Positions 6,224 through 13,712 of a stretch of DNA of 15,520 nucleotides are shown piece after piece. Under the pieces are notes generated by a model that was given only the letters and a program-made list of their open reading frames with translations, ran no database searches and had not been told where the DNA came from. The position numbers were made by a program, and so were the translations under genes. The DNA comes from an uncultured Bacilli bacterium (GTDB lineage: Bacteria; Bacillota_I; Bacilli_A; RF39; UBA660): assembly GCA_947632355.1 (NCBI GenBank), contig CANROY010000029.1:1-15520 (forward strand). The letters are read 5' to 3'. Each line of letters opens with the position of its first letter. Position 1 is the first letter of the stretch.

Positions 6224-7192
6224 TTAGCCTCTTTTGTATTCTTCACATAAATGGTCTAAATCAGCAATTAAGGCATCAATTTCTTCCATGGTTTTACATC
6301 TTGCTCCACTAGCAAATTTGTGTCCCCCACCATTATATTTTTCTGCTGTTTCATTTATAACAGGTCCACGACTACGAATATTCACTTTATAAATTTCATT
6401 CTTATCATCAAAGGTCACAAAGATCCACACCAATACTTCTTTAATATAATTAAAATCGTTAATCATATTGGATGGTGTTGCATGATCAACATCAAATTCT
6501 TTTAAAATCTCTGGTGTTATTTTAATGTAAGCAAGCCCATTATCGGTTAGTTGTAAATGTTCTGCTAAATACCCGTGAAAACGAATTTCGTTTAGTGGTC
6601 TTTCATACAATTTTGGATAAAGACTTGTAAACTCTAATTGATAGTCTTCAATTAATTTCGATACAATTTTAAATGTTTTCGGCGTTGTATAAGAAAGCAA
6701 GAAACGGTCACTATCCGATACAATTCCTAAAAATAAATTACTAGCAATTGCTTTATCCATTTTTAGGCTTGTTTTAAATAGAAGTTCTGCAATCATTTGA
6801 CAAGTAGAAGATGCCGTATCATCCACCAATTCTACGCTTCCAACTTTTACATCACTTGGATGATGGTCAATTTTGATGATTTCTTTGTAATTTAAGTTCA
6901 TAATACCATCCACGCGATCAAGAGTCGGAACATCCAAAATGATCAGTAATGTATCTCCTAAATCGTCATACTCTTCCTTATCTAAAGCCCCAAAATACTT
7001 AAAACGAGCAACATAGACACCGACTGCTAATACCTTTTTATTGGGGTACGTTTTTTTAATAGCATCCCTTAAGGCGATTTGACTTGCCACGGCATCTGGA
7101 TCTGGTCCAACATGTCTTGCAATAACAATAGAATTATATTTTTTTATCTTTTTTACTATTTCTTTTATTTCTTTGTTGGTATCCATAGCCAT
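6224..7192 (-). CDS. nrnA: DHH-family phosphoesterase, NrnA-like
   Basis: NrnA (YtqI) degrades 2-5 nt RNA fragments and dephosphorylates pAp; related proteins also cut cyclic-dinucleotide products such as pApA. The 322-residue protein has the metal-binding set RHVGPDPDAVAS (His 27, Asp 31, Asp 33), LDVPT (Asp 87) and the DHH motif KIDHHPS (109-111). The DHHA1 substrate domain at the end carries GGGHKFASGA. AGGAGG (7208-7203) overlaps the ackA stop and lies 10 nt before the ATG, so it forms an operon with ackA (14-nt gap). Which substrate matters in this organism cannot be told from sequence. Confidence 0.93.
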   Translation of the reverse strand: MAMDTNKEIKEIVKKIKKYNSIVIARHVGPDPDAVASQIALRDAIKKTYPNKKVLAVGVYVARFKYFGALDKEEYDDLGDTLLIILDVPTLDRVDGIMNLNYKEIIKIDHHPSDVKVGSVELVDDTASSTCQMIAELLFKTSLKMDKAIASNLFLGIVSDSDRFLLSYTTPKTFKIVSKLIEDYQLEFTSLYPKLYERPLNEIRFHGYLAEHLQLTDNGLAYIKITPEILKEFDVDHATPSNMINDFNYIKEVLVWIFVTFDDKNEIYKVNIRSRGPVINETAEKYNGGGHKFASGARCKTMEEIDALIADLDHLCEEYKRG

Positions 7193-7206
7193 TTTTTTTA
7201 TACCTC

Positions 7207-8403
7207 CTATTTAATAATATTATAAGTATCTAGAGCAATCATTAATTCTTCATTTGTTGGGATAACATAAACAGGTACTTTCGATGCACTTGAAGAAATT
7301 AATCCTTCGTTTTTATCTAAGTAACTTGCAATTTTATCATTTTCTTCTTTATCGATAAATATACCTAAACTAGAAAGTTTACTGATAATATTTTCTCTAA
7401 ATTCACGAGCGTTTTCTCCTAAACCTGCTGTAAAGACTAAAGCATCTACTTTACCATCTAATTCCACAAAATATTTAGCAATATAACCAACAATACGGTC
7501 GATATACATATCATTCGCAAGTATGCATCTAGCACTACCTTCATTCATACCGGTTTCAATATCACGATGGTCAGAATATTCTCCACTAATTCCTAATAAA
7601 CCACTCTCTTTATTTAAAATATGGTCAACTTCCGTAATATTCTTACCTGTCTTATCCATATAATATGGAATGATGGAATAATCGATATCTCCTGAACGAG
7701 TTCCCATCATAAGACCAGCATTTGGACTAAATCCCATTGTTGTATCGTAACTTTTTCCCTCTTTAACACAACAAATAGAACCTCCACTACCAATATGACA
7801 ACAAATTAGATTAATATCCTCTTTATTTAACATTTTTTGCATGGTTTTTGTAATGTATTTATGACTTGTTCCGTGAAATCCATATTTACGAATACCATAC
7901 TCTTGATACCAATCATAAGGAACCGAATATAAAAACTTTAATTCTGGTATAGTTTGATGAAAAGACGTATCAAAAACACCGACCATTGGTGTATCTGGTA
8001 AGGCACTTTTAAAAGCACGAATACAAGATAACATGGCAGGATTATGAAGTGGTGCTAAATCATTAAACTTTTCACATTCACTTAATACTTCATCCGTAAT
8101 TAAAACAGAATCTTTAAAACGGTCTCCACCGTGGACTAAACGATGTCCGACACCATCAATTTCATCTAAAGAAGCCACAATATTATTTTTCATTAATTCT
8201 TCTTTTAAATAGGTGACAGCATCATTATGGTCTTTTAATTCCACTTCTGTCTTAGTTTTTACTCCATCTATTTTAATATTATAAAAACTACCTTCCATTC
8301 CTATTTTTTCAAAATACCCACTAATTAATTCTTTTTCACTAGGAAGTTCAATACAATTAAATTTTAATGAGGAACTTCCAGCATTTACTGTTAATATTTT
8401 CAT
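7207..8403 (-). CDS. ackA: Acetate kinase
   Basis: Acetate kinase interconverts acetyl phosphate + ADP and acetate + ATP, the ATP-yielding last step of acetate fermentation. At 398 residues it is full length. MKILTVNAGSSSLKF, HRLVHGGD, VFDTSFHQTIP, FGFHGTSHKYI with its ligand-binding region, MMGTRSGDID and VFTAGLGENAREFREN are the family signatures in order. GAGGTG lies 8 nt before ATG, and a TATAAT box stands just upstream, after a terminator. No phosphotransacetylase gene is in the window. It leads the ackA-nrnA operon. Confidence 0.98.
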   Translation of the reverse strand: MKILTVNAGSSSLKFNCIELPSEKELISGYFEKIGMEGSFYNIKIDGVKTKTEVELKDHNDAVTYLKEELMKNNIVASLDEIDGVGHRLVHGGDRFKDSVLITDEVLSECEKFNDLAPLHNPAMLSCIRAFKSALPDTPMVGVFDTSFHQTIPELKFLYSVPYDWYQEYGIRKYGFHGTSHKYITKTMQKMLNKEDINLICCHIGSGGSICCVKEGKSYDTTMGFSPNAGLMMGTRSGDIDYSIIPYYMDKTGKNITEVDHILNKESGLLGISGEYSDHRDIETGMNEGSARCILANDMYIDRIVGYIAKYFVELDGKVDALVFTAGLGENAREFRENIISKLSSLGIFIDKEENDKIASYLDKNEGLISSSASKVPVYVIPTNEELMIALDTYNIIK

Positions 8404-8424
8404 TTTCTTTACACCTCTTTAAAT

Positions 8425-8430
8425 ATTATA
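8425..8430 (-). promoter_or_regulatory. -10 box of ackA-nrnA
   Basis: A perfect TATAAT (8430-8425) lies about 22 nt before the ackA ATG. The -35 position falls in the stem of the preceding terminator and is not consensus, so only the -10 is called. Confidence 0.5.
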
Positions 8431-8431
8431 C

Positions 8432-8458
8432 AAAAAAAAAGAAGATTTTGCTATCTTT
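8432..8458 (-). terminator. Short terminator after the 66-residue gene
   Basis: AAGAT/ATCTT, a 5-bp stem with a 6-nt loop (8457-8442), is followed by C and a run of nine T on the minus strand. The stem is short, but the T-run is strong. Confidence 0.5.
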
Positions 8459-8651
8459 CTTTCGTTTCTAACGCATTTTTGACATTTTTATAATCCGTTT
8501 TGATTACTAAGGCATCATAATCAATTTCTCTTTTACGATTGGTATCAAAATTATAGCCATACTCATTAAATTGTTCACGGATAATTTTTTCAATTCCATT
8601 CTCATATTTTCCATCATAACTTTTATAATAGTCCATAATATGTTTGCGCAT
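8451..8651 (-). CDS. Small hypothetical protein (66 aa)
   Basis: I do not recognise it. The frame stays open far upstream, but the convincing start is the ATG at 8651 with AGGTGAAG in front; this gives 66 residues beginning MRKHIMDYYKSYDGKYENG. The protein is charged and Tyr-rich (6 Tyr), without Cys, signal peptide or membrane segment. Its stop is TAG in the short terminator stem region. It is divergent from the DUF1540 gene, with about 70 nt between the starts. It reads toward ackA but is separated from it by a terminator. Confidence 0.7.
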   Translation of the reverse strand: MRKHIMDYYKSYDGKYENGIEKIIREQFNEYGYNFDTNRKREIDYDALVIKTDYKNVKNALETKER

Positions 8652-8676
8652 TTTTTCTTCACCTACTGTTAGTATG

Positions 8677-8682
8677 TATAAT
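8677..8682 (+). promoter_or_regulatory. Possible -10 box of the DUF1540 gene
   Basis: TATAAT, with TG directly before it, 38 nt ahead of the ATG at 8721. The -35 position (about 8654-8659) is a poor match. The divergent 66-residue gene must also have its promoter in this gap. Confidence 0.35.
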
Positions 8683-8720
8683 AAATGTAAATTTATGTAT
8701 ATTAATAATGGTGAAGCATT

Positions 8721-8873
8721 ATGAATGAAATTTATTTTAATCAATGTATTTCTTGTACGGTTGAAAATTGCATCTATCACAATCAAGAAAACTTTTGTAC
8801 ATTAGGAAAAATACTTGTAGCAAATGAAAGTAAAGAAAAAACCAAATGTGCTAGTTTTAAAGAAAAAAATTAG
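8721..8873 (+). CDS. DUF1540 cysteine-rich small protein (50 aa)
   Basis: A 50-residue protein missed by length cut-offs. It reads MNEIYFNQCISCTVENCIYH, then a further Cys at 26 and Cys at 43, followed by ASF. The spacing fits the DUF1540 family of Bacillota: C-x2-C-x4-C near the start, then a distant Cys, then C-x2-F at the end. Such proteins are presumed to bind metal, often zinc, but the role is unknown. GGTGA lies about 7 nt before ATG, and a very strong terminator starts at the stop, so gene status is well supported. Confidence 0.85.
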   Translation: MNEIYFNQCISCTVENCIYHNQENFCTLGKILVANESKEKTKCASFKEKN

Positions 8874-8902
8874 GGAATCTTATTTCTCTAATTTTCTTTT
8901 TT
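8866..8902 (+). terminator. Strong terminator of the DUF1540 gene
   Basis: A 12-bp stem (8866-8877 with 8884-8895, one G-U) and a 6-nt loop, followed by C and six T (8897-8902). The stem contains the stop codon. Confidence 0.87.
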
Positions 8903-9006
8903 AAGTTCCTGTTAAGAGTCGGAATCGCTCCTTTTTTAAGTTCCTGTTAAGAGCCGGAATCGCTCCTTTTTTAAGTTCCTGTTAAGAGCCGGAATCGCTC
9001 CTTTTT
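8903..9006. repeat. Three tandem 35-bp repeats
   Basis: Copies start at 8903, 8938 and 8973 with an exact 35-bp period. Copies 2 and 3 are the same; copy 1 differs at one base (T at 8919 instead of C). The third copy ends with five T instead of six. Each unit begins AAGTTCCTGTTAAGAG and ends GGAATCGCTCC plus a T-run. The unit is clearly more GC-rich than its surroundings. It lies between the 3' ends of two convergent genes (DUF1540 and thiI). There are no spacers, so it is not a CRISPR array. The remaining bases to thiI (9007-9037) show nothing else. Confidence 0.95.
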
Positions 9007-9037
9007 CTATATTTAGTATACTCGTTTTCGTTTCTTA

Positions 9038-10228
9038 TTACAAGAGGTCCTCAAAATCTTTTTTCGTGTTTTCACTGATTTTCATAACCTCATGATTTTT
9101 AATGGCATTATAAATTAAATCCTTATAGGGAATCAGCGTTTCATACTCTTCGCATAGTTTTGAATCCGGATTAATCACTGGATGGTCCGGTACAAAAATC
9201 GTACAGCAATCCTCGTATGGCAAAATACTTGTTTCATACGTTTCTATTTTTTTGGCAATCGAAATAATTTCCAATTTATCAAAACAAGCAACAGGTCGAA
9301 TTACAGGGATTTTTACGACTTCATTGATGGCTTTCATACTTGTTAGTGTTTGACTGGCGACTTGACCAATCGATTCGCCATTGACTAAAATTTTGGCATT
9401 ACTTTTACTCGCAATAATTTCTGCAATACGATACATCATTCTTCTCATAATGGTAATTAAATACTCGTGAGGAATGTTTTTATAAATCGCCTCTTGAATT
9501 TCTGTAAAGTTAATAATATGTAGTTTTATATCATTATTGTATTTACTTAAAACTTTGGCAAGTTCTATGACTTTATTTTTGGCTTCGATACTTGTATGAG
9601 GAGGACTTTCATAATAGATAGCCTCTAGTTTTACGCCTCGTTTAATCGCCATAAACCCTGCAACAGGTGAATCAATTCCTCCACTAAGCATAAGAATTCC
9701 TTTTCCAAGTGTTCCAACAGGATATCCACCTAAACCGGGTTCCGTTTCAAAATAAATGTACGTTCCATTCGTACGAAGTTCAACATAAATGGTTAAAGAT
9801 GGATTATGCACATCCACACGAATTTCTTTTTTGTTTTTTAGTAAAAAGGCTCCTATCTCACTACTAATTTCAATACTTGTTTTATCGATATTTTTATTGC
9901 TTCTTTTCGTTTCTACTTTAAAGGTCGTAAACTCTTTTTCTTTTAGTAAACCTAAAACTTCTTTTTTAATTTCTTCTAAGTCTATAGATTTTAATTCGTA
10001 GCAAACAACCATTTCGTGAATACCAAATACTTCTTTTAATTTAGCAAGAATTTGTTCATCATTGTTTTGTAAACCTCGAATAAACATTCTACCTTTATCA
10101 TATTGAATCTCTACTTTTTCCTCTTTTAATTTAAATTTCACATTCTCTTTTAGTGTATGAATAAATAAATTAATATTTTCTTTTTTTGTTGTTAACTCTC
10201 CATATTTTATCAGTATTAATTTTTCCAT
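9038..10228 (-). CDS. thiI: tRNA 4-thiouridine synthase ThiI
   Basis: ThiI adenylates U8 of tRNA and installs 4-thiouridine; in many bacteria it also helps make the thiazole of thiamine. The 396-residue protein has an N-terminal ferredoxin-like/THUMP region (about 1-165) and a PP-loop ATP-binding motif LSGGIDSPVAG (SGGIDS at 182-187). A CC pair follows in YEDCCTIFVPDHP (Cys 341-342). It has no C-terminal rhodanese domain, as in most Bacillota, so sulfur should come directly from the desulfurase NifZ encoded just upstream. AGGTGG precedes the ATG by about 7 nt. Confidence 0.97.
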   Translation of the reverse strand: MEKLILIKYGELTTKKENINLFIHTLKENVKFKLKEEKVEIQYDKGRMFIRGLQNNDEQILAKLKEVFGIHEMVVCYELKSIDLEEIKKEVLGLLKEKEFTTFKVETKRSNKNIDKTSIEISSEIGAFLLKNKKEIRVDVHNPSLTIYVELRTNGTYIYFETEPGLGGYPVGTLGKGILMLSGGIDSPVAGFMAIKRGVKLEAIYYESPPHTSIEAKNKVIELAKVLSKYNNDIKLHIINFTEIQEAIYKNIPHEYLITIMRRMMYRIAEIIASKSNAKILVNGESIGQVASQTLTSMKAINEVVKIPVIRPVACFDKLEIISIAKKIETYETSILPYEDCCTIFVPDHPVINPDSKLCEEYETLIPYKDLIYNAIKNHEVMKISENTKKDFEDLL

Positions 10229-10247
10229 AAAGGACCACCTATAAGGT

Positions 10248-10253
10248 ATTATA
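10248..10253 (-). promoter_or_regulatory. Possible -10 box of thiI
   Basis: TATAAT framed as AGGT-TATAAT-ACCT, a small imperfect palindrome, 20 nt before thiI. The -35 position falls in the terminator stem and is not consensus, so thiI may instead be reached by read-through from nifZ. Confidence 0.33.
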
Positions 10254-10261
10254 ACCTAAAT

Positions 10262-10291
10262 AGCAAAAGAAAACTAGAAGATTTTTCTAGT
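10262..10291 (-). terminator. Terminator after nifZ
   Basis: A perfect 7-bp stem ACTAGAA/TTCTAGT (10291-10273) with a 5-nt loop, then TTTCTTTT. The nifZ stop codon TAG is inside the stem. It probably lowers rather than abolishes thiI transcription. Confidence 0.75.
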
Positions 10292-11417
10292 CATCCATTA
10301 AACTATTCAATTTTTTATACACAATTTGAAAGCAATTTAGAAAACGAGTAATTTCTTCGGAAGTTGTTAAATACGACAAACTAATTCTTATTGTGGTAGA
10401 GGCTCTTTTTTTATCTTCATATAAAGCCATAACAGAAGCAGAAAGTTCTCCACTTGCACACGCTGTATTAGTACCAATATAGATTTCATATTCTTCTAAA
10501 GCGTGGATGAATGTTTCAGGTCGAATATTTAGTAAACTCATATTTAAAATATGGGGAATTGAATACTTAGTACTGTTTACAACAACATCATTTAAAATGC
10601 TTACTTCTTCAACGATTTTTTCATTTAACTTACGAATAAAAGTTTCTTTACGGTCCAAATCTTGTAAACTTAAGCGAATGGCTTTGGCTGCTGCAGCAAT
10701 TAATGGAACAGCAGGAGTCCCCGGTTTTAAATCTTCCTTATTGCTTCCAAATAAAATTGGAGCAAGTCTTACTTCTCTATTTTTGTAAAGCAGTCCGATT
10801 CCTTTTGGACCATAGATTTTATGAATGGAAAAACTAGCCAAATCAACATCTTTTAAATTCACAGGTATTTTTCCTAAGGCTTGGGTCATATCACTATGAA
10901 AGATAACATTCGGATTTTCTTTTTTGATAATTTGGCGAATCGTTTTAATTGGTTGTCTTACCCCTAGTTCGCTATTCACAGAACAAATACTTACTAAAAC
11001 CGTTGTAGGACGCATTTTATTTTTTAAATCTTCAAAGTCTACTAATCCATCTTCTGTATGATTTACATACTCAACTTCAAAACCTAATTTTTCTAAATAA
11101 GCACAAATTCCATAAATAGAAGGATGTTCTAATTTTGAAACAAGGATGTGATTTCCTTTTTTTTGGTTGGCAAAACAAGTTCCAATTAAAGCCATATTAT
11201 TGGATTCTGTAGCACCACTTGTATATAGAATTTCTGATTCTTGCACCCCTAAAAGTTCACTAATTTGCTTAGTAGCACTATTCATAAGTTCTTTTGATTT
11301 GACTCCTAAACTATGTAAAGAATTTGGATTTCCAATAAATTCTTTACTTGCTTTATCATATGAATCTAATACATCAAACGAAATAGGAGTCGTTGCACTA
11401 TAATCTAGATAAATCAT
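10287..11417 (-). CDS. nifZ: Cysteine desulfurase, NifZ/IscS-like, partner of ThiI
   Basis: A PLP enzyme that takes sulfur from cysteine, forms a persulfide and hands it on. At 376 residues it shows KLEHPS (His 99), HSDMTQALGKIPV, the PLP lysine in SIHKIYGPKG (Lys 200) and the persulfide cysteine in NTACASGELS (Cys 320). In B. subtilis nifZ sits beside thiI and serves 4-thiouridine synthesis; the same adjacency here supports that role rather than general Fe-S assembly (no iscU/sufU nearby). GAGGTG precedes the ATG. It lies 12 nt after the GNAT gene, so it is probably co-transcribed with it and ezrA. Confidence 0.93.
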   Translation of the reverse strand: MIYLDYSATTPISFDVLDSYDKASKEFIGNPNSLHSLGVKSKELMNSATKQISELLGVQESEILYTSGATESNNMALIGTCFANQKKGNHILVSKLEHPSIYGICAYLEKLGFEVEYVNHTEDGLVDFEDLKNKMRPTTVLVSICSVNSELGVRQPIKTIRQIIKKENPNVIFHSDMTQALGKIPVNLKDVDLASFSIHKIYGPKGIGLLYKNREVRLAPILFGSNKEDLKPGTPAVPLIAAAAKAIRLSLQDLDRKETFIRKLNEKIVEEVSILNDVVVNSTKYSIPHILNMSLLNIRPETFIHALEEYEIYIGTNTACASGELSASVMALYEDKKRASTTIRISLSYLTTSEEITRFLNCFQIVYKKLNSLMDD

Positions 11418-11429
11418 TTTTTCACCTCT

Positions 11430-11900
11430 TTACTTAGATTTGGATACATAAATATAAAAATCATCTTTGCTATCTTCTGTAAATCCAACATTTTCAAACA
11501 ACTTTCGACTAGCATAATTGCTTTTTTCAATAACTGCTTTTACTTTTAGTACTTCTCTCATATTATACAAAATATACTCAGTAATTGCATCTAATATTTT
11601 TCGCCCAATATTCTGATTACGAAATTCTGGAGATACTGCACATTCTATATTTAAAGAGCCATCTCTTTTTAACTCTTCTAAACGAATATACCCAACAAAA
11701 TCTTCTTTATATTTTACTAAATAAGAAGTATTAAATTGAAGTCCATCTGTAGAATTTACATTTTTTAAACATTCTTCAATCCTTTTCGTAACATACTTTC
11801 GAAAATCTTCATCTTGGTTTAACACATATTTTAAATGTCTTTGTCCTTCTTCATGAGGGTCATAAACGTAAATTTCTAAATCTCCTAATTTTAAAACCAT
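11430..11900 (-). CDS. GNAT-family N-acetyltransferase
   Basis: Proteins of this family move an acetyl group from acetyl-CoA to an amine on a protein or small molecule. The 156-residue protein has the fold's core: strand 4 with LNIECAVSPEFR, then the acetyl-CoA loop RNQNIGRKILDAI, where the usual second G/A is Lys. The end, SNYASRKLFENVGFTED, is also typical. The ATG at 11900 is preferred over the GTG at 11909 because AGGTGAGG lies directly over the GTG. It starts 9 nt after ezrA and is followed by nifZ after 12 nt. The substrate cannot be told. Confidence 0.87.
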   Translation of the reverse strand: MVLKLGDLEIYVYDPHEEGQRHLKYVLNQDEDFRKYVTKRIEECLKNVNSTDGLQFNTSYLVKYKEDFVGYIRLEELKRDGSLNIECAVSPEFRNQNIGRKILDAITEYILYNMREVLKVKAVIEKSNYASRKLFENVGFTEDSKDDFYIYVSKSK

Positions 11901-11909
11901 ATACCTCAC

Positions 11910-13622
11910 CTATTGATACTCTTCCATTAAACGTTTATGTATATCTGGTTCAATGATATTGATCGCAACGATGGCATTTTCTAAAGCATTTTTAAAATTT
12001 CCTTTGTAAAAGGCATTTTCGGCTTTGGTAAGTCCTAAATCAACTTCTTTATTCACACGATATCGATTTCCATACACAATCGCCATTTCAGCCATCTTTG
12101 CCGTTTTAATAATTTCTTTTGAAGTATTATAGACTTTAAAAACTAAATCTCTTGCTGTATCCACACGAGTATTTAATATTTTAATAGATATAGGTGTTTT
12201 TTCTAAAACTTTTATGATTTCTTCAATTCCTTCACTCGCTTCCGCAAGTTCTACAAAGTAGTGTTCTGGAACGACAGGTAATTTATAATCACGTATTTGA
12301 TTTTTCGCTTTTCTAAGTAGTTCTTTAATTTCATCTAATTGTTCACGGGCACGTAATTCATCTTCTTTTAAAGAACCAAACGTTCTTAATGCACGTTCTA
12401 ATTTTTCTTCTGTTTTCGTAAGACGTACATTTAAATTTTCCATTTCCTTACCAAGTTTTACAAAATAAGATTTTTTACTTCTATGTAACTCTATAATTTC
12501 ATCATATTTATCATGAATAAAGGATAGTTCATCCGCAATTTTACCAATTATAGAAACATCTTCATTTGTTAAATCATAACTATATTTGATATCATCTAAT
12601 TTTTTATAGAGTTCATTATTAATTTTATTTAATTTTGTTACTTTAATTAAAATTGTTCTTGAATAATCTTCAAATATTTTTTTCGCTATTCTTTCTTTAT
12701 CAAAATCGTTATCATTTGATTCAAAGAAATCTAAAATGGTTTTTAATTCAAAAATAGAATCTTCTAAGTTGAGCACATTTAATCTTTGAAAAATATCGGC
12801 AATCTTTTTATTAGCTTCTGCAATGTTATAGTCAATGTTTAAGTATTCTAAATTAAAGCCCTCTTTTTCCATTCTTTCTTTTGTTTTTAAAATAGAATTG
12901 ATTTTATTAGGGATTAACTTTTTACCCATTAAAATAATACTGGGAGCTTCTTCCATGACAATTTTCAAATTCCCCACAATATCATCAATGGCTTTTACAA
13001 TTTTACCTACTTCTTGATAAGCATTCTTTTCCATAGAGATTTCAAACGCACTAAATAATTTATCAACATTTTCAAATTGTAACTCTATTGGAGAAGAGAC
13101 AATTTTATACTCTTCACGATGTGTATTATATCGATTAAGTATTTCCCGATAAGAGGCTTTTAATTTGGTTATCGTATCGCGATTTCGTTCTTCACTTAAC
13201 GTTATTCCTTTAATTTCTTCTAATAAAAAATTGGCTTTGGTTTTTACAAAACAAATATTAATTTCGGCATCTGCTATTCTTTTTCTTAACTCTTTATATT
13301 CTTTTTCATTAAATAGTTCTTCGATTTCTAATAATTCATCCGTAATTTTAGGAACTTCTTCATCTTTAATTTCTTTAAATCTTCTTTGCCAATTTTCATA
13401 TAAATCTTTTGAATCAGAATTGACAACTAACGGCTCTACTTTATTAAGTTCGGATAAGATAGAAGCAGAAATAATTAAATTTTTTTCTCGTTCTAAGTTT
13501 TCGATTGCTTTTTCATATTTCTTTTTTTCTTTTTTATTAATCATGTTTAAAACAACTATAATAATTATAATTGCGATAATATAATATGTGATACCCATTA
13601 ATATAAAAGTTGTTTTAGACAT
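11910..13622 (-). CDS. ezrA: Septation ring formation regulator EzrA
   Basis: EzrA is a membrane-anchored, spectrin-like protein that binds FtsZ, blocks extra Z-rings near the poles and helps recruit wall synthases at the septum. The N-terminus has one membrane helix (about 5-27, ITYYIIAIIIIIVVL), then about 540 residues of long helices and coiled coil. Near the end is the conserved AEMAIVYGNRYR. At 570 residues its length equals the family's usual size (about 560-575). ATG 13622 is chosen over the GTG at 13631, which has no room for the AGGATA site. Its promoter is local. Confidence 0.95.
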   Translation of the reverse strand: MSKTTFILMGITYYIIAIIIIIVVLNMINKKEKKKYEKAIENLEREKNLIISASILSELNKVEPLVVNSDSKDLYENWQRRFKEIKDEEVPKITDELLEIEELFNEKEYKELRKRIADAEINICFVKTKANFLLEEIKGITLSEERNRDTITKLKASYREILNRYNTHREEYKIVSSPIELQFENVDKLFSAFEISMEKNAYQEVGKIVKAIDDIVGNLKIVMEEAPSIILMGKKLIPNKINSILKTKERMEKEGFNLEYLNIDYNIAEANKKIADIFQRLNVLNLEDSIFELKTILDFFESNDNDFDKERIAKKIFEDYSRTILIKVTKLNKINNELYKKLDDIKYSYDLTNEDVSIIGKIADELSFIHDKYDEIIELHRSKKSYFVKLGKEMENLNVRLTKTEEKLERALRTFGSLKEDELRAREQLDEIKELLRKAKNQIRDYKLPVVPEHYFVELAEASEGIEEIIKVLEKTPISIKILNTRVDTARDLVFKVYNTSKEIIKTAKMAEMAIVYGNRYRVNKEVDLGLTKAENAFYKGNFKNALENAIVAINIIEPDIHKRLMEEYQ

Positions 13623-13647
13623 ATGAATCACTATCCTATTCTCTTTT

Positions 13648-13656
13648 ATTGTACCA
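13648..13656 (-). promoter_or_regulatory. Extended -10 of ezrA
   Basis: TGG-TACAAT (13656-13648), an extended -10, lies about 25 nt before the ezrA start. No good -35 is present at 16-18 nt, which extended -10 promoters can tolerate. No terminator is visible after the upstream surface protein gene, so read-through is possible. Confidence 0.5.
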
Positions 13657-13712
13657 CATATTTTTATAGTTTGGTGAAAAATAGCAAAAAATGTACAAAA
13701 TTGGACTTATTA

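Noticed and set aside
8451..8786. 111-residue version of the small gene
   Set aside because: The extra N-terminal part runs antisense through the DUF1540 gene start and has no ribosome site; ATG 8651 has a good one.
8903..9006. CRISPR array
   Set aside because: The 35-bp units are directly joined with no spacers, and no cas genes are present.
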